From the NCBI RefSeq assembly GCF_000696225.1, contig NZ_BAWN01000033.1, forward strand, positions 1 to 64,000: 64,000 bases of DNA. Reading direction: 5' to 3'. This stretch comes from Serpentinimonas barnesii (GTDB lineage: Bacteria > Pseudomonadota > Gammaproteobacteria > Burkholderiales > Burkholderiaceae_C). Both the position numbers and the translations under genes were made by a program. Positions 8,603 to 19,887 of this stretch are shown here, in pieces; position 1 is the stretch's first letter; every line of letters begins with the position of its first letter. The notes beneath the pieces are model-generated. The model was not told the DNA's origin. It searched no databases and saw only the letters and a list, made by a program, of their open reading frames with translations.

Positions 8603-10315
8603 ATGAGCAGCCCCACCCCCTCTGTTGTCCGCTCGGCCCCGCTGGGCTTGGCCGCTTGGCGCAAACGCTTGGCGGCGGTGCGCTTGCCCTTGGTCAGTCC
8701 GCCCGATGTGCTGCAAGCCCTGCAAGACCCCGACCTGCCCAGCCCGCGCCTGCTCGAAGCCCTGAACCGCGACCTGCCGCTCGGGCTGGCGGTGATGCGC
8801 GAAGCCCAGCGCGTGCTGCCCAAAGGGCAGCGCGTCAGCAACCTGGCGCACGCGCTGGGCGTGCTGGGCCTGACCCGCCTTTATAAATTGATCGACACCC
8901 TAGGCCAGCAGCGGCTCGACCCAGAGCAGCCGGGCCATCTGCACCTGGCCGAGGCGCTGCAAACCAGCCGCCTAGCGGGGCATCTGGCGCTGCAATTCGC
9001 CCAGATCGAGCCCGGCAACGACGGCCTGGCGCGCATGGGCGCGGTGCAGGCGCAAAACGTGGCCGAATGGTTGCTGCCGGTGGCCGCGCCCGCCTTGGCC
9101 GAAGCGCTGGCGCAACGGGTGCAGGACAACGAGCGCCCGGCGCGGGTGGAGCAAGAGCTGCTGGGCTGCACCCTGCAGCAGCTCAGCGCCGCCGTGGCGG
9201 TGGACATGGGCCTGTTTGAGGCCGAAAGCGCCAGCTTGCTGCACGCCCTCGAACCGGCGCGGCTGGGGCGCGCCGCCCGACTGGCTTGGGTGGGCACCAA
9301 CCCGCCCGAAATCCCGACCGAACTCGGACGCTGGCTGTACCGGCCCAGCACCCTGCCTTCGCTGCTGCAAATGCTGGCGCACGAGCTGATGCACGACTGG
9401 CACAGCCGCCGCAGCAGCGTGCTGCTCAAAGCCATCGCCACGCACCGCCGCCTCAAGCTCGACGAGGTGCTGGCCGCCACCCGGCGCGCCGCCATCTTGG
9501 CCAGCCAAGAGCCGCATCTGTGGGCCTTTTGCGCCGCCCCGGCGGCGCGGCTGCTGTGGCCACCCCAGCCACGCCTGCGCCGCCTGCGCCGCGGTCACGC
9601 CGCCGAGCCGGCTGCGCTGGAACCCGCCCAGCCAGCAAGGCCCGCAGCCCAAGCTGCTCCACCTGCCGCCCAAGCGGCGGCAACGCGCAACGCCCCCAGC
9701 CCGGCCGCACCCGCACCGCGCCCCAAGCCAGCACCCGAGCACCCGAGTTCGGTGGAGCCGGGCAGCCGCGCCCGCCTGCTCATCGACCTGTTCGTCAACG
9801 ACTGCCGCGATGGCCGCCATGCCGACCTGAGCACCTTCTTTCGCGCTTTCAAGCTCAGCTTGGCCGATGGGCTGGGCCTGGAGCGCTACGCGCTGTTTTT
9901 GAAGATGTCGCAGGCCGAGCAACTGGTGTGTTTTTTGGCACGCGGTTTTGGGCCCGACATCGAGCCGCGCCGCTACAGCCTGGCGCTGGATGGGCACAAC
10001 CTGATCGCCAAGGTCTTTGCGCAACCCAATGGGTTCTTCATGGCCGAGCGCGCCCGCGCAGCCGGGCTGCGCGCCCTGCTGCCCGAGAAGCTGCGCCCCG
10101 AGCTGCTGCCCAGCGGGGCCGTGTGGGGCGCGGTCAGTGTGAACCAGCGCTCGGTCGGGGTGTTGTGGGCCGACTGCGGCCCTGAGGGTGGCGACCTCGA
10201 CCCGGTGCAGTACGCCGGCTTCAAGCTGCTGGTGCGCCACTTTGGCGATGAGCTCACGCGCCTGATGCGGGTGCAAAAGAGCCAGACCGTGTTCGCCGAT
10301 TCCAGCCGCCTTTAA
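8603..10315 (+). CDS. HDOD domain protein with C-terminal GAF-like region
   Basis: Predicted cytoplasmic signalling protein, 570 residues from the ATG at 8603. The N-terminal ~290 residues are all-helical and resemble an HDOD domain (LPSPRLLEALNRDLPLGLAVMREAQ, then a long HD-like bundle). A Pro/Ala-rich linker covers about residues 335-385. The last ~180 residues look like a GAF sensor (LSTFFRAFKLSLADGLGLERYALFL broken by turns, AVWGAVSVNQRSVGVLWAD). HDOD proteins regulate chemotaxis, biofilm formation and the cell cycle in proteobacteria. It converges on the motA/motB pair. The exact role is unknown. Confidence 0.7.
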   Translation: MSSPTPSVVRSAPLGLAAWRKRLAAVRLPLVSPPDVLQALQDPDLPSPRLLEALNRDLPLGLAVMREAQRVLPKGQRVSNLAHALGVLGLTRLYKLIDTLGQQRLDPEQPGHLHLAEALQTSRLAGHLALQFAQIEPGNDGLARMGAVQAQNVAEWLLPVAAPALAEALAQRVQDNERPARVEQELLGCTLQQLSAAVAVDMGLFEAESASLLHALEPARLGRAARLAWVGTNPPEIPTELGRWLYRPSTLPSLLQMLAHELMHDWHSRRSSVLLKAIATHRRLKLDEVLAATRRAAILASQEPHLWAFCAAPAARLLWPPQPRLRRLRRGHAAEPAALEPAQPARPAAQAAPPAAQAAATRNAPSPAAPAPRPKPAPEHPSSVEPGSRARLLIDLFVNDCRDGRHADLSTFFRAFKLSLADGLGLERYALFLKMSQAEQLVCFLARGFGPDIEPRRYSLALDGHNLIAKVFAQPNGFFMAERARAAGLRALLPEKLRPELLPSGAVWGAVSVNQRSVGVLWADCGPEGGDLDPVQYAGFKLLVRHFGDELTRLMRVQKSQTVFADSSRL

Positions 10316-10349
10316 AGCGGCTCTGCAAAACCCTGCTGCCCCAGAGGCA

Positions 10350-11237
10350 TCACTGCCAGCCAAGCTGAAACGCTTCCTGCGCGCGCCCCTGCTCCAGCAG
10401 GCTCAGCACCTTGGCCTGGTAGGCGGCGATGGGCTGCTCCAGATCCACCACGATCTCCACGCGCCGGTTCTGCGCCCGGTGCTCGGGCGTGGCGTTGTCG
10501 AGCACGGGCCGGGTTTCGGCCAGGCCGCTGATGCGCAGCCGCTCTTGTTGCACCGCGCCCTTGGCCAGCAGCGCGTTGGCCACGGCAGCCGCGCGCGCCG
10601 CCGACAAATCCCAGTTGGAGGCGTAGCGCGCGCTGCGCATCGGGATGTTGTCGGTGTGACCCTCGATGGCAATCTTGCCCGGCACCTGCGCCAGCGTGTC
10701 GCCGATGCGGCCCAAAATCTCGGTGAACTCCGGTGAGAGTTGCGATGCGCCCGAACCAAAGGAGCCGCGCTCCTCGATGCGGATGATGATGCGGTCTTCT
10801 TCCTGTTGCAGTTGCAACTTGCCGGCCTGGATTTCGGCCGCCAGTTGCTGCGCCACCTGGGCGGCGGTGCGCTCGACCTGCTGCTGCGTTTGCTGCTCCA
10901 CCTGCGCCAGCACCTGCGCGGTGTGGGTGCGCAAGCGCGGGTCGTCTTGCTGGGTTTGCTGGCGCACCTCGTCGAGCAGGGTCGGCTCGGGGCGGCCGGG
11001 GGAAAAATGGTCGAACACCGGGCTGGTGCCCATGGGGATTTCCATCGCCGGCACCTCGCGCTGCACGCCAAAGGCCTTTTCCAGCGATTCGGCAATCTGC
11101 TTGAATTTGGTGGCGTCGATCTCGGCAAACGAGAGCAGCAGCACAAAAAAGCACATCAAGAGCGACATCAGGTCGGCAAAGGTCATCACCCAAGCCGGCA
11201 TGCTGCGCGGCTCTTCGGGCGGGTCTTCCATGGCCAT
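10350..11237 (-). CDS. motB: Flagellar motor stator protein MotB (MotD/PomB-like)
   Basis: Stator subunit that anchors the motor to peptidoglycan, 295 residues. A cytoplasmic N-terminus is followed by a single transmembrane helix TFADLMSLLMCFFVLLLSF at residues 19-37 carrying the ion-binding Asp22. A plug/linker with Gln-rich heptads follows, then an OmpA-like domain with GHTDNIPM and NRRVEIVV. It starts 4 bp after the motA stop, so the two are coupled. Ion specificity cannot be settled by eye. Confidence 0.87.
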   Translation of the reverse strand: MAMEDPPEEPRSMPAWVMTFADLMSLLMCFFVLLLSFAEIDATKFKQIAESLEKAFGVQREVPAMEIPMGTSPVFDHFSPGRPEPTLLDEVRQQTQQDDPRLRTHTAQVLAQVEQQTQQQVERTAAQVAQQLAAEIQAGKLQLQQEEDRIIIRIEERGSFGSGASQLSPEFTEILGRIGDTLAQVPGKIAIEGHTDNIPMRSARYASNWDLSAARAAAVANALLAKGAVQQERLRISGLAETRPVLDNATPEHRAQNRRVEIVVDLEQPIAAYQAKVLSLLEQGRAQEAFQLGWQ

Positions 11238-11241
11238 GGCT

Positions 11242-11997
11242 TCAGGCCTCGGCTTTGCGCTGCTTGGGCGGCAGGTAGCTGCTCACGAGCTGCTCGACCA
11301 CGCGCGGGTTGCTGCCACTCTGAATGGCGGTCACGGCGTCGATCAGCATGGCGTTCATGCGCGCCTCTTCGGTCATGCGCAGGTTGAGCTTATCGGCCAG
11401 GGGCAAAAAGATCATGGTCGCCATCACCGCCCCATAGAGCGTGGTGAGCAGCGCCACCGCCATGGCCGGGCCGATGGAAGCCGGGTCCTCCATATTGGCC
11501 AGCATCTGCACCAGCCCGATCAGGGTGCCGATCATGCCCATGGCCGGGGCCACATCGCCCATGGCAGAGAACACCTTGGCGCCCCAGCGGTGCCGCTCCA
11601 GCGTCAGCAGGCGCTCTTTTTCCAGCTTGGAGCGCACCACCTCGGGGGCGTGGCCATCGACCATCATCTGGATGCCCGTTTTAAACAAAGCCACCTCGGT
11701 GTCGTGGCCGTCGAGCGCCAAAAAGCCCTCTTTACGGGCAATGCGCGAGACCTCCATGATCTCTTCAATCAGGGCGTCGGTGGCGGGCAGCTTGAACTTG
11801 AAGGCCTTGATCGCCACCTTGAACGCGCCCAGAAACTGCTGCAGGCTGAACTTGGACAGCACCACGAAGACGCTGCCGCCAATCACGATCAGCACCGAGG
11901 CCGGATCCAAAAAACCGCCCGGGTCGCCGCCGACAAAAATGGCCGCCATGACGATCACCATGGCGCCGACCAAGCCTATGAGGGTAGCGATGTCCAA
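11242..11997 (-). CDS. motA: Flagellar motor stator protein MotA (MotC/PomA-like)
   Basis: Four-helix stator protein, 251 residues, the short PomA/MotC length rather than the ~285-residue classical MotA. The N-terminus DIATLIGLVGAMVIVMAAIF and IVIGGSVFVVL form helices 1-2. The cytoplasmic loop contains charged EKERLLTLERHRWG. MGMIGTLIGLVQML and AVALLTTLYGAVMATMIFLPLADKL form helices 3-4. It heads a motA-motB pair on the minus strand with no other flagellar gene nearby, the arrangement of a secondary stator or isolated stator locus. Confidence 0.87.
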   Translation of the reverse strand: MDIATLIGLVGAMVIVMAAIFVGGDPGGFLDPASVLIVIGGSVFVVLSKFSLQQFLGAFKVAIKAFKFKLPATDALIEEIMEVSRIARKEGFLALDGHDTEVALFKTGIQMMVDGHAPEVVRSKLEKERLLTLERHRWGAKVFSAMGDVAPAMGMIGTLIGLVQMLANMEDPASIGPAMAVALLTTLYGAVMATMIFLPLADKLNLRMTEEARMNAMLIDAVTAIQSGSNPRVVEQLVSSYLPPKQRKAEA

Positions 11998-12171
11998 GGC
12001 GCAAACTCCTGTTCGTGGCCGCCACGGTGACCTTGGGCGGCAGTTCGATTTCGACGCACAGCACCCAGCCGCACACCAACTGCCCCGAGTATATTGAGCT
12101 TAAACGGCCGGCATTTGAAAATCCGACCAATTTTGCAGCTTGGTGCGCCCGCTGGGGTGCCGCGCTTTGGC

Positions 12172-15030
<2,859 letters not shown>

Positions 15031-15171
15031 CTCTACAATCCGCTCCCATGCGCGCACGCGCGCCCATGCATGAGTTAACCTTAGCAAAGTTTTGGCCCGT
15101 TTCCATGAAATGCGCCCAAGCAGCCCCACCCGTTTTCTCCCCGCACCCTGCCCACCGCGCCTGAGCTGCCC

Positions 15172-15975
15172 ATGACCGACGCCCGCCTTCTGGCCGATTT
15201 GCACGCTGCCGCCGAATCGGTGTGGCAAGACGTGGTGCCTCTGTGCCCCGGTTTTGCGGTCGAGGTGCTGCCGCGCATCGACTCCACCAACTCCGAGCTG
15301 ATGCGCCGCGCCCGCGACGGCGCGCTGCACCCGCTGCTGCTGGTGGCGGCCGAGCAAAGCGCGGGCCGGGGCCGCCAGGGTCGGCAGTGGATCAGCCAGC
15401 CCGGGGCCTCGCTCACTTTTTCGCTGGGCTTGCCGCTGCAACCGGCCGATTGGTCGGGGCTGTCGCTGGCGGTGGGCGTGGCCCTGGCCGAGGCCCTGCA
15501 CCCGCAGGTGCAACTCAAATGGCCCAATGACCTGTGCTGGCAAGGCCGCAAGCTCGGCGGGGTGCTGGTCGAGACCGCCTCGCTGGGCGCGCAGCGCTAC
15601 GCGGTGATCGGGGTCGGCATCAACCTGCAAACCCCCGATCTGCTGCCCGGTGCGGCACCCAACACGGGGCTGCAGCCGCTGCCCGCTGCCGGCCTGCTGG
15701 ACTTGGTGCCGGATGCGCCCCGGGGTGCGGGCCATTGGCTGCGGCGCGTGGCGGCCCCGCTGCTGCGCCAGGTGCTGGACTTCGAGGCCCAAGGCTTTGC
15801 CCCCATGATGGCGCGCTACGCCGCCCTTGATGCCTTGGCCGGGCGCGCGGTGCGCCTGTCCGACGGCCGCGAGGGCGTGGCCGATGGGGTGCGCGCCGAT
15901 GGGGCGCTGTGGCTGGCCACGGCCAGCGGGCGCACGCCGGTGTGGCAAGCCGAAGTGAGTGTGCGCCCGTGCTGA
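15172..15975 (+). CDS. birA: Biotin-[acetyl-CoA-carboxylase] ligase
   Basis: Attaches biotin to the carboxyl-carrier protein of acetyl-CoA carboxylase, 267 residues. Visible motifs are DSTNSELMRRA, the biotinyl-AMP loop GRGRQGRQW at 65-73, KWPNDL at 116-121 and GRKLGGVLVE. No N-terminal helix-turn-helix domain is present, so it is a class I enzyme that should not repress biotin genes. It is divergent from topB and leads an operon in which the next gene starts inside its last codons. Confidence 0.88.
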   Translation: MTDARLLADLHAAAESVWQDVVPLCPGFAVEVLPRIDSTNSELMRRARDGALHPLLLVAAEQSAGRGRQGRQWISQPGASLTFSLGLPLQPADWSGLSLAVGVALAEALHPQVQLKWPNDLCWQGRKLGGVLVETASLGAQRYAVIGVGINLQTPDLLPGAAPNTGLQPLPAAGLLDLVPDAPRGAGHWLRRVAAPLLRQVLDFEAQGFAPMMARYAALDALAGRAVRLSDGREGVADGVRADGALWLATASGRTPVWQAEVSVRPC

Positions 15976-16817
15976 GGGGCTTGGCACTGCTGTTGCTGCT
16001 GGCCAACCTGGGCCTGTGGACCTACACCCAAGGCCATTTGGCCCCGCTGGGCTTGGCCCCTTTTGAAGCGCGCGAACCCGAGCGGCTGGCGCAGCAGGTG
16101 GCGCCGCACACGCTGCGCGTGCTCAATGCGCCTGCGCCTGCCGAAGCTGCTGCCGCCGCACCCGCCCTGCCGGAGCCTGCCGAAGCGGTTGCAGCCGGGC
16201 TCGGGCCGCTGGCAGCCGAGGCCACCCCCGCTGCCGCACCCACCCCGGCACCACGCCCAGAAACCGAGCCCGCCGCACCCACCCCGGCAGCGGCCCCGGA
16301 AGCGCCGCGCCCCAACCCGGCCATCGCTGCCGCCCCCGGCACTGGCCTAGGCACCGCCCCCGGCCCCGCCACGGCCTGCTGGCAGGCCCGAGGCTTATCG
16401 GGGCCGCAGGCGGCGCTGGTGCGCGCCGCACTGGAGCCCAAGGCCGAGCTGCAAGGGCGCTGGAGCCTGACCGAAACCCGGCTGCCGCCACGCTGGCTGG
16501 TCTACATCGGGCCCTTGGCCAGCGAGCGCGCCTTGCAGCAGCGCCGCTCGGAGCTGAGCTTGGCCGAGATCGAACACCGCAGCGTGGCCGCCCCGCTCGC
16601 GCCCGGGCTGGCGCTGGGCACCTTCTCCAGCCGCGAGCGCGCCGAAACCGCCCTGACTCAAGTGCGCCGCCAAGGCGTGCGCGACGCCCGCGTGCTGCAA
16701 GAGCGGCCCGAGTCGGTCACCCACACGCTGGTGCTCAGCGCCGTCAGCGCGGCGCAGTTGCGCCAGATCGAGGCCATGGCCATCGTGCCGCCGCGCGTGT
16801 TGCAATCCTGCCCTTAA
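15969..16817 (+). CDS. SPOR-domain membrane protein
   Basis: Single-pass protein of about 282 residues. I chose the GTG at 15969, which overlaps the birA stop by 7 bp and places a transmembrane helix at the N-terminus (LRGLALLLLLANLGLWTY). A long Pro/Ala-rich linker covers residues ~55-130. The C-terminal ~140 residues match the SPOR-like pattern (WLVYIGPLASERALQQRRSEL, then LALGTFSSRERAETALTQVRRQGVRDARV). SPOR domains bind denuded septal peptidoglycan, so a periplasmic cell-division role is plausible. The start is uncertain. Confidence 0.65.
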   Translation: MLRGLALLLLLANLGLWTYTQGHLAPLGLAPFEAREPERLAQQVAPHTLRVLNAPAPAEAAAAAPALPEPAEAVAAGLGPLAAEATPAAAPTPAPRPETEPAAPTPAAAPEAPRPNPAIAAAPGTGLGTAPGPATACWQARGLSGPQAALVRAALEPKAELQGRWSLTETRLPPRWLVYIGPLASERALQQRRSELSLAEIEHRSVAAPLAPGLALGTFSSRERAETALTQVRRQGVRDARVLQERPESVTHTLVLSAVSAAQLRQIEAMAIVPPRVLQSCP

Positions 16818-19087
16818 TGCCCACCCTCATACACCCCTCGCACCAGCCCGAAGCCCGGCGCACGCTGCTTGAACTGCTGCTGCTGGCCTTGTTGTGGCTG
16901 GTCCTGCTGGCGCTGCCACCCATTTTTCCGCAACCCAACCTGCTGCTGCACGTCGGGCTGGAAACGCTGGGCATCGTGCTGGCCGGGCTGATTTTTGCCG
17001 TGGTCTGGTCGGCTCCACGCACCAGCATCTCGCGCAACGCCCGCCTCTTGGCGACCACCTTCCTCGGCGTGGCCCTGCTCAATTTGGGCCACTTGCTCGC
17101 GCACCCCGGAATGCCGGCTTTTGTCACCCCCAGTGGCACCGAGAAAGCCATCAACTTTTGGCTGGCGGGGCGTTTGCTGGCGGTGCTGGGCTTGCTGGCA
17201 GCGCTGTGGCTGCCTTGGCGGCAGGCTGCATCGAGCCCGCGCTGGCTGCCGCTGCTGGCGGTGCTGGCACTGACCGCCAGCTTTTATGCCTGGTTTTTGT
17301 GGGCGCCGCACACCGTGCCGCGCACCCATATTGAGGGCGTTGGCGCCACGCCTTTCAAGCAGGCCGTCGAGGCGCTGCTGATCGGCCTGTACCTGCTGCT
17401 GCTGCTGCGCCTGCTCTGGCTGTGGCGGCAAGCGCGCACATTCAACCTCAGCGGCCTGTTTGGCGCCGCAGTGGCCATGGCCATGGGGGTGGCGCTGTTT
17501 GCCCAATACGCCGGCGCCAACGATCTGTTTTATGTGCGCGACCACCTGTTCAACATCTTGCCGTATCTGTTCCTCTACCGCGCCCTGTTCACCGAAACGC
17601 TGTTGGCCCCGCACCAGGCCCTGCAAGCGCGCACCCTCGAACTCGAGCAGGCGCGCTCGAATCTGGCGCGCGAACAAGAGCGGCTGCAAACCGCCCTTGA
17701 TGCCTCCCAGACCGAGATCGCCGAGCGCAAGCAGGCCCAAGCCGAGCGCGAGGCGCTTTGGCAGCAGCTGGGCGACCTGGCCGCCAACGTGCCTGGGGTG
17801 CTGTTTAGCTACCGCCACGACCCCGATGGCCAGCCCCGCTGCCTCTACCTGAGCCAACGCGCCGAGGCCGTCTGCGGCGTGGCGCGCAGCCTGCTTCAAG
17901 TCGACGTCAGCGCCCTGATCGCGCGCCTGCGCACCCGCGACCGGTTGCGCCTGATGCGTACCATGGCCGAGGCCGAGCTCTTGGGCGGCCCTGTGCACAC
18001 CACCTTCAGGCTGCCCCACCCCGAGCGGGGCTTGCGCTGGATCGAAATTTCGGCGCAACCGCACCACCAGCCCGGTGGCGGCGTGCTGTGGCACGGCTAT
18101 GCCCAAGACGTTACACGCGCCCACACCGACCAAGAATGGCTGCGCCTGTCTGACAAGGTGTTCGAGGCCAGCCAGAGCGGCATTTTCGTCACCGACGCGC
18201 GCCGCCGCTTGGTCAAGGTCAACCCCGCGTTTACCGAAATCACGGGCTACCCACCCGATGAGGTGCTGGGCCGCTCACCCAAGGTGCTTGGGTCGGGGCA
18301 GCACGACCCGCAGTTTTTTACGCGCATGCTCGACACCCTGGCCCAACACGGGCGCTGGCAAGGCGAGGTCTGGAACCGGCGCCGCTCGGGCGAGCTGTAC
18401 GCGCAGTGGCTGGCGGCCTCGTGCATCCGCAATGAAAGCAGCGAGATCACGCACTATCTGGCGGTTTTCACCGACATCTCTGGCCTCAAGGCGCACGAAC
18501 AACAACTGGACCACCTGGCCAACCACGACATGCTCACCGGCTTGCCCAACCGGCGCCTGCTGCGCGACCGGCTGCAGCAGGCCATCGCCTACAGCCAGCG
18601 CAACGGCAGCGGTCTGGCGGTGGCCGTGCTGGACCTCGACGGCTTCAAGCCGGTCAATGACGCGCACGGCCACGCGGTGGGCGACAAGCTTCTGGCCGAA
18701 GTGGCGCTGCGCCTGCGCGAGGTGGTGCGCGCCGACGAAACGGTGGCGCGTTTGGGCGGCGACGAGTTCGTGCTGCTGTTTAGAGAAAACCACGGTCCGC
18801 TGCCGCTGGAACGCGTGCTGCAAACGGTGCAGGAGCCGATTTGGGTCAACGGCTTGAGTCTGCGGGTGGGGGCCAGCGTTGGGTTGTCGCGGCTGCGCGC
18901 CGACAACGCCAGCGTCGAGCAACTGCTGCAAGAAGCCGACCAAGCCATGTACCAGGCCAAGAGCGCTGGCCGCAACCGCTGCGTCACGTACAACCCATCC
19001 GCCTCGAAGCAGGAGCGCGCCGAGGCCGCCGCCGGTGCCGCCACCCGGGCCCCGGCGCTGCCCCACAACGGGGAGACGCCCCCATGA
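16817..19087 (+). CDS. MASE3-PAS-PAS-GGDEF diguanylate cyclase
   Basis: Predicted inner-membrane diguanylate cyclase, 756 residues. The first ~260 residues contain about seven or eight hydrophobic helices of MASE3 type. A short coiled coil (~275-315) and two PAS-like domains follow; the second includes DARRRLVKVNPAFTEITGYPPDEVLG. The GGDEF domain carries the intact active site RLGGDEFVLLF near residues 644-654. The upstream inhibitory site reads RADE rather than RxxD, so product inhibition may be weak. No EAL domain is present. Its start overlaps the previous stop (TAATG). Confidence 0.85.
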   Translation: MPTLIHPSHQPEARRTLLELLLLALLWLVLLALPPIFPQPNLLLHVGLETLGIVLAGLIFAVVWSAPRTSISRNARLLATTFLGVALLNLGHLLAHPGMPAFVTPSGTEKAINFWLAGRLLAVLGLLAALWLPWRQAASSPRWLPLLAVLALTASFYAWFLWAPHTVPRTHIEGVGATPFKQAVEALLIGLYLLLLLRLLWLWRQARTFNLSGLFGAAVAMAMGVALFAQYAGANDLFYVRDHLFNILPYLFLYRALFTETLLAPHQALQARTLELEQARSNLAREQERLQTALDASQTEIAERKQAQAEREALWQQLGDLAANVPGVLFSYRHDPDGQPRCLYLSQRAEAVCGVARSLLQVDVSALIARLRTRDRLRLMRTMAEAELLGGPVHTTFRLPHPERGLRWIEISAQPHHQPGGGVLWHGYAQDVTRAHTDQEWLRLSDKVFEASQSGIFVTDARRRLVKVNPAFTEITGYPPDEVLGRSPKVLGSGQHDPQFFTRMLDTLAQHGRWQGEVWNRRRSGELYAQWLAASCIRNESSEITHYLAVFTDISGLKAHEQQLDHLANHDMLTGLPNRRLLRDRLQQAIAYSQRNGSGLAVAVLDLDGFKPVNDAHGHAVGDKLLAEVALRLREVVRADETVARLGGDEFVLLFRENHGPLPLERVLQTVQEPIWVNGLSLRVGASVGLSRLRADNASVEQLLQEADQAMYQAKSAGRNRCVTYNPSASKQERAEAAAGAATRAPALPHNGETPP

Positions 19088-19887
19088 AGCCCCCTACCGA
19101 CCCCGTTTTGCCTGCCAGCGCCCTGCTGCTGGCCGCTGGCCGCGGCGAGCGCATGCGCCCGCTCACCGACCGCACCCCCAAACCGCTGCTGGCGCTGCAC
19201 GGCCAGCCGCTGATCGCTTGGCACCTGGACGCACTGGCGCGCGCCGGCGTGCGCCACGCGCTCATCAACACCGCCTGGCTGGGCGAGCAGTTGCCCGAGC
19301 GCCTAGGGTCGAGCTGGCCGGTGGATGCCGCCAGCGCCTCTGCCACGCCCTTGGCCCTGAGCTACTCGCACGAAGGGCGCGACTTTGGCGGCGCACTCGA
19401 AACCGCTGGCGGCATTGCGCGCGCCCTGCCCGCGCTGGCCGAGTGCTTTTGGGCTGTGGCTGCCGACGCCTATGTGCCCGGCTTCGCCTTCGACCCCGCC
19501 GCCTTGCAGCGCTTTGCCGCCAGCGGCCTGCTGGCGCACCTGTGGCTGGTGCCCAACCCGGCGCAGCACCCGGGCGGTGATTTCGGCCTAGACCTCAACC
19601 CCGGCCCCAGCCACCAAGGCTGCACACTGGCGCTCAACCTGCCCCCCACCCACCCCGGACCGCGTTACACCTTCAGCGGCTTGGCGCTGTACCGGCGCGA
19701 GTTGTTTGCCCCGCCCTGGCTGGACATTGCCCCCGGCAACCCACAGGGCATCCGCGCCGCGCTGGCGCCGCTGCTGCGCCACGCGATGGACAATCAAATG
19801 GTAAGCGCCGAGCTCTACCCCGGCCCTTGGGCCGACGTCGGCACCCCGGAACGCTTGACCGCCCTCGAAGCACGAATCCCCCTATGA
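19084..19887 (+). CDS. MurU-like nucleotidyltransferase
   Basis: NTP-transferase of 267 residues, starting at the ATG that overlaps the previous stop as ATGA. The N-terminal nucleotide-binding motif is LLAAGRGERMRPLTDRTPKPLL, followed by GQPLIAWHLDALARAGV. These match N-acetylmuramate alpha-1-phosphate uridylyltransferase (MurU) of the peptidoglycan recycling route more closely than glucose-1-phosphate enzymes. Its usual kinase partner AmgK is not adjacent here, so the assignment stays at family level. Confidence 0.72.
   Translation: MKPPTDPVLPASALLLAAGRGERMRPLTDRTPKPLLALHGQPLIAWHLDALARAGVRHALINTAWLGEQLPERLGSSWPVDAASASATPLALSYSHEGRDFGGALETAGGIARALPALAECFWAVAADAYVPGFAFDPAALQRFAASGLLAHLWLVPNPAQHPGGDFGLDLNPGPSHQGCTLALNLPPTHPGPRYTFSGLALYRRELFAPPWLDIAPGNPQGIRAALAPLLRHAMDNQMVSAELYPGPWADVGTPERLTALEARIPL

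Noticed and set aside
15031-15987. N-terminal extension of topoisomerase III across the birA region
   Set aside because: The extra ~319 residues are low-complexity, antisense to a clear birA gene, and lack topoisomerase homology. The Toprim start IAEKPS follows the ATG cluster at 15021-15030.
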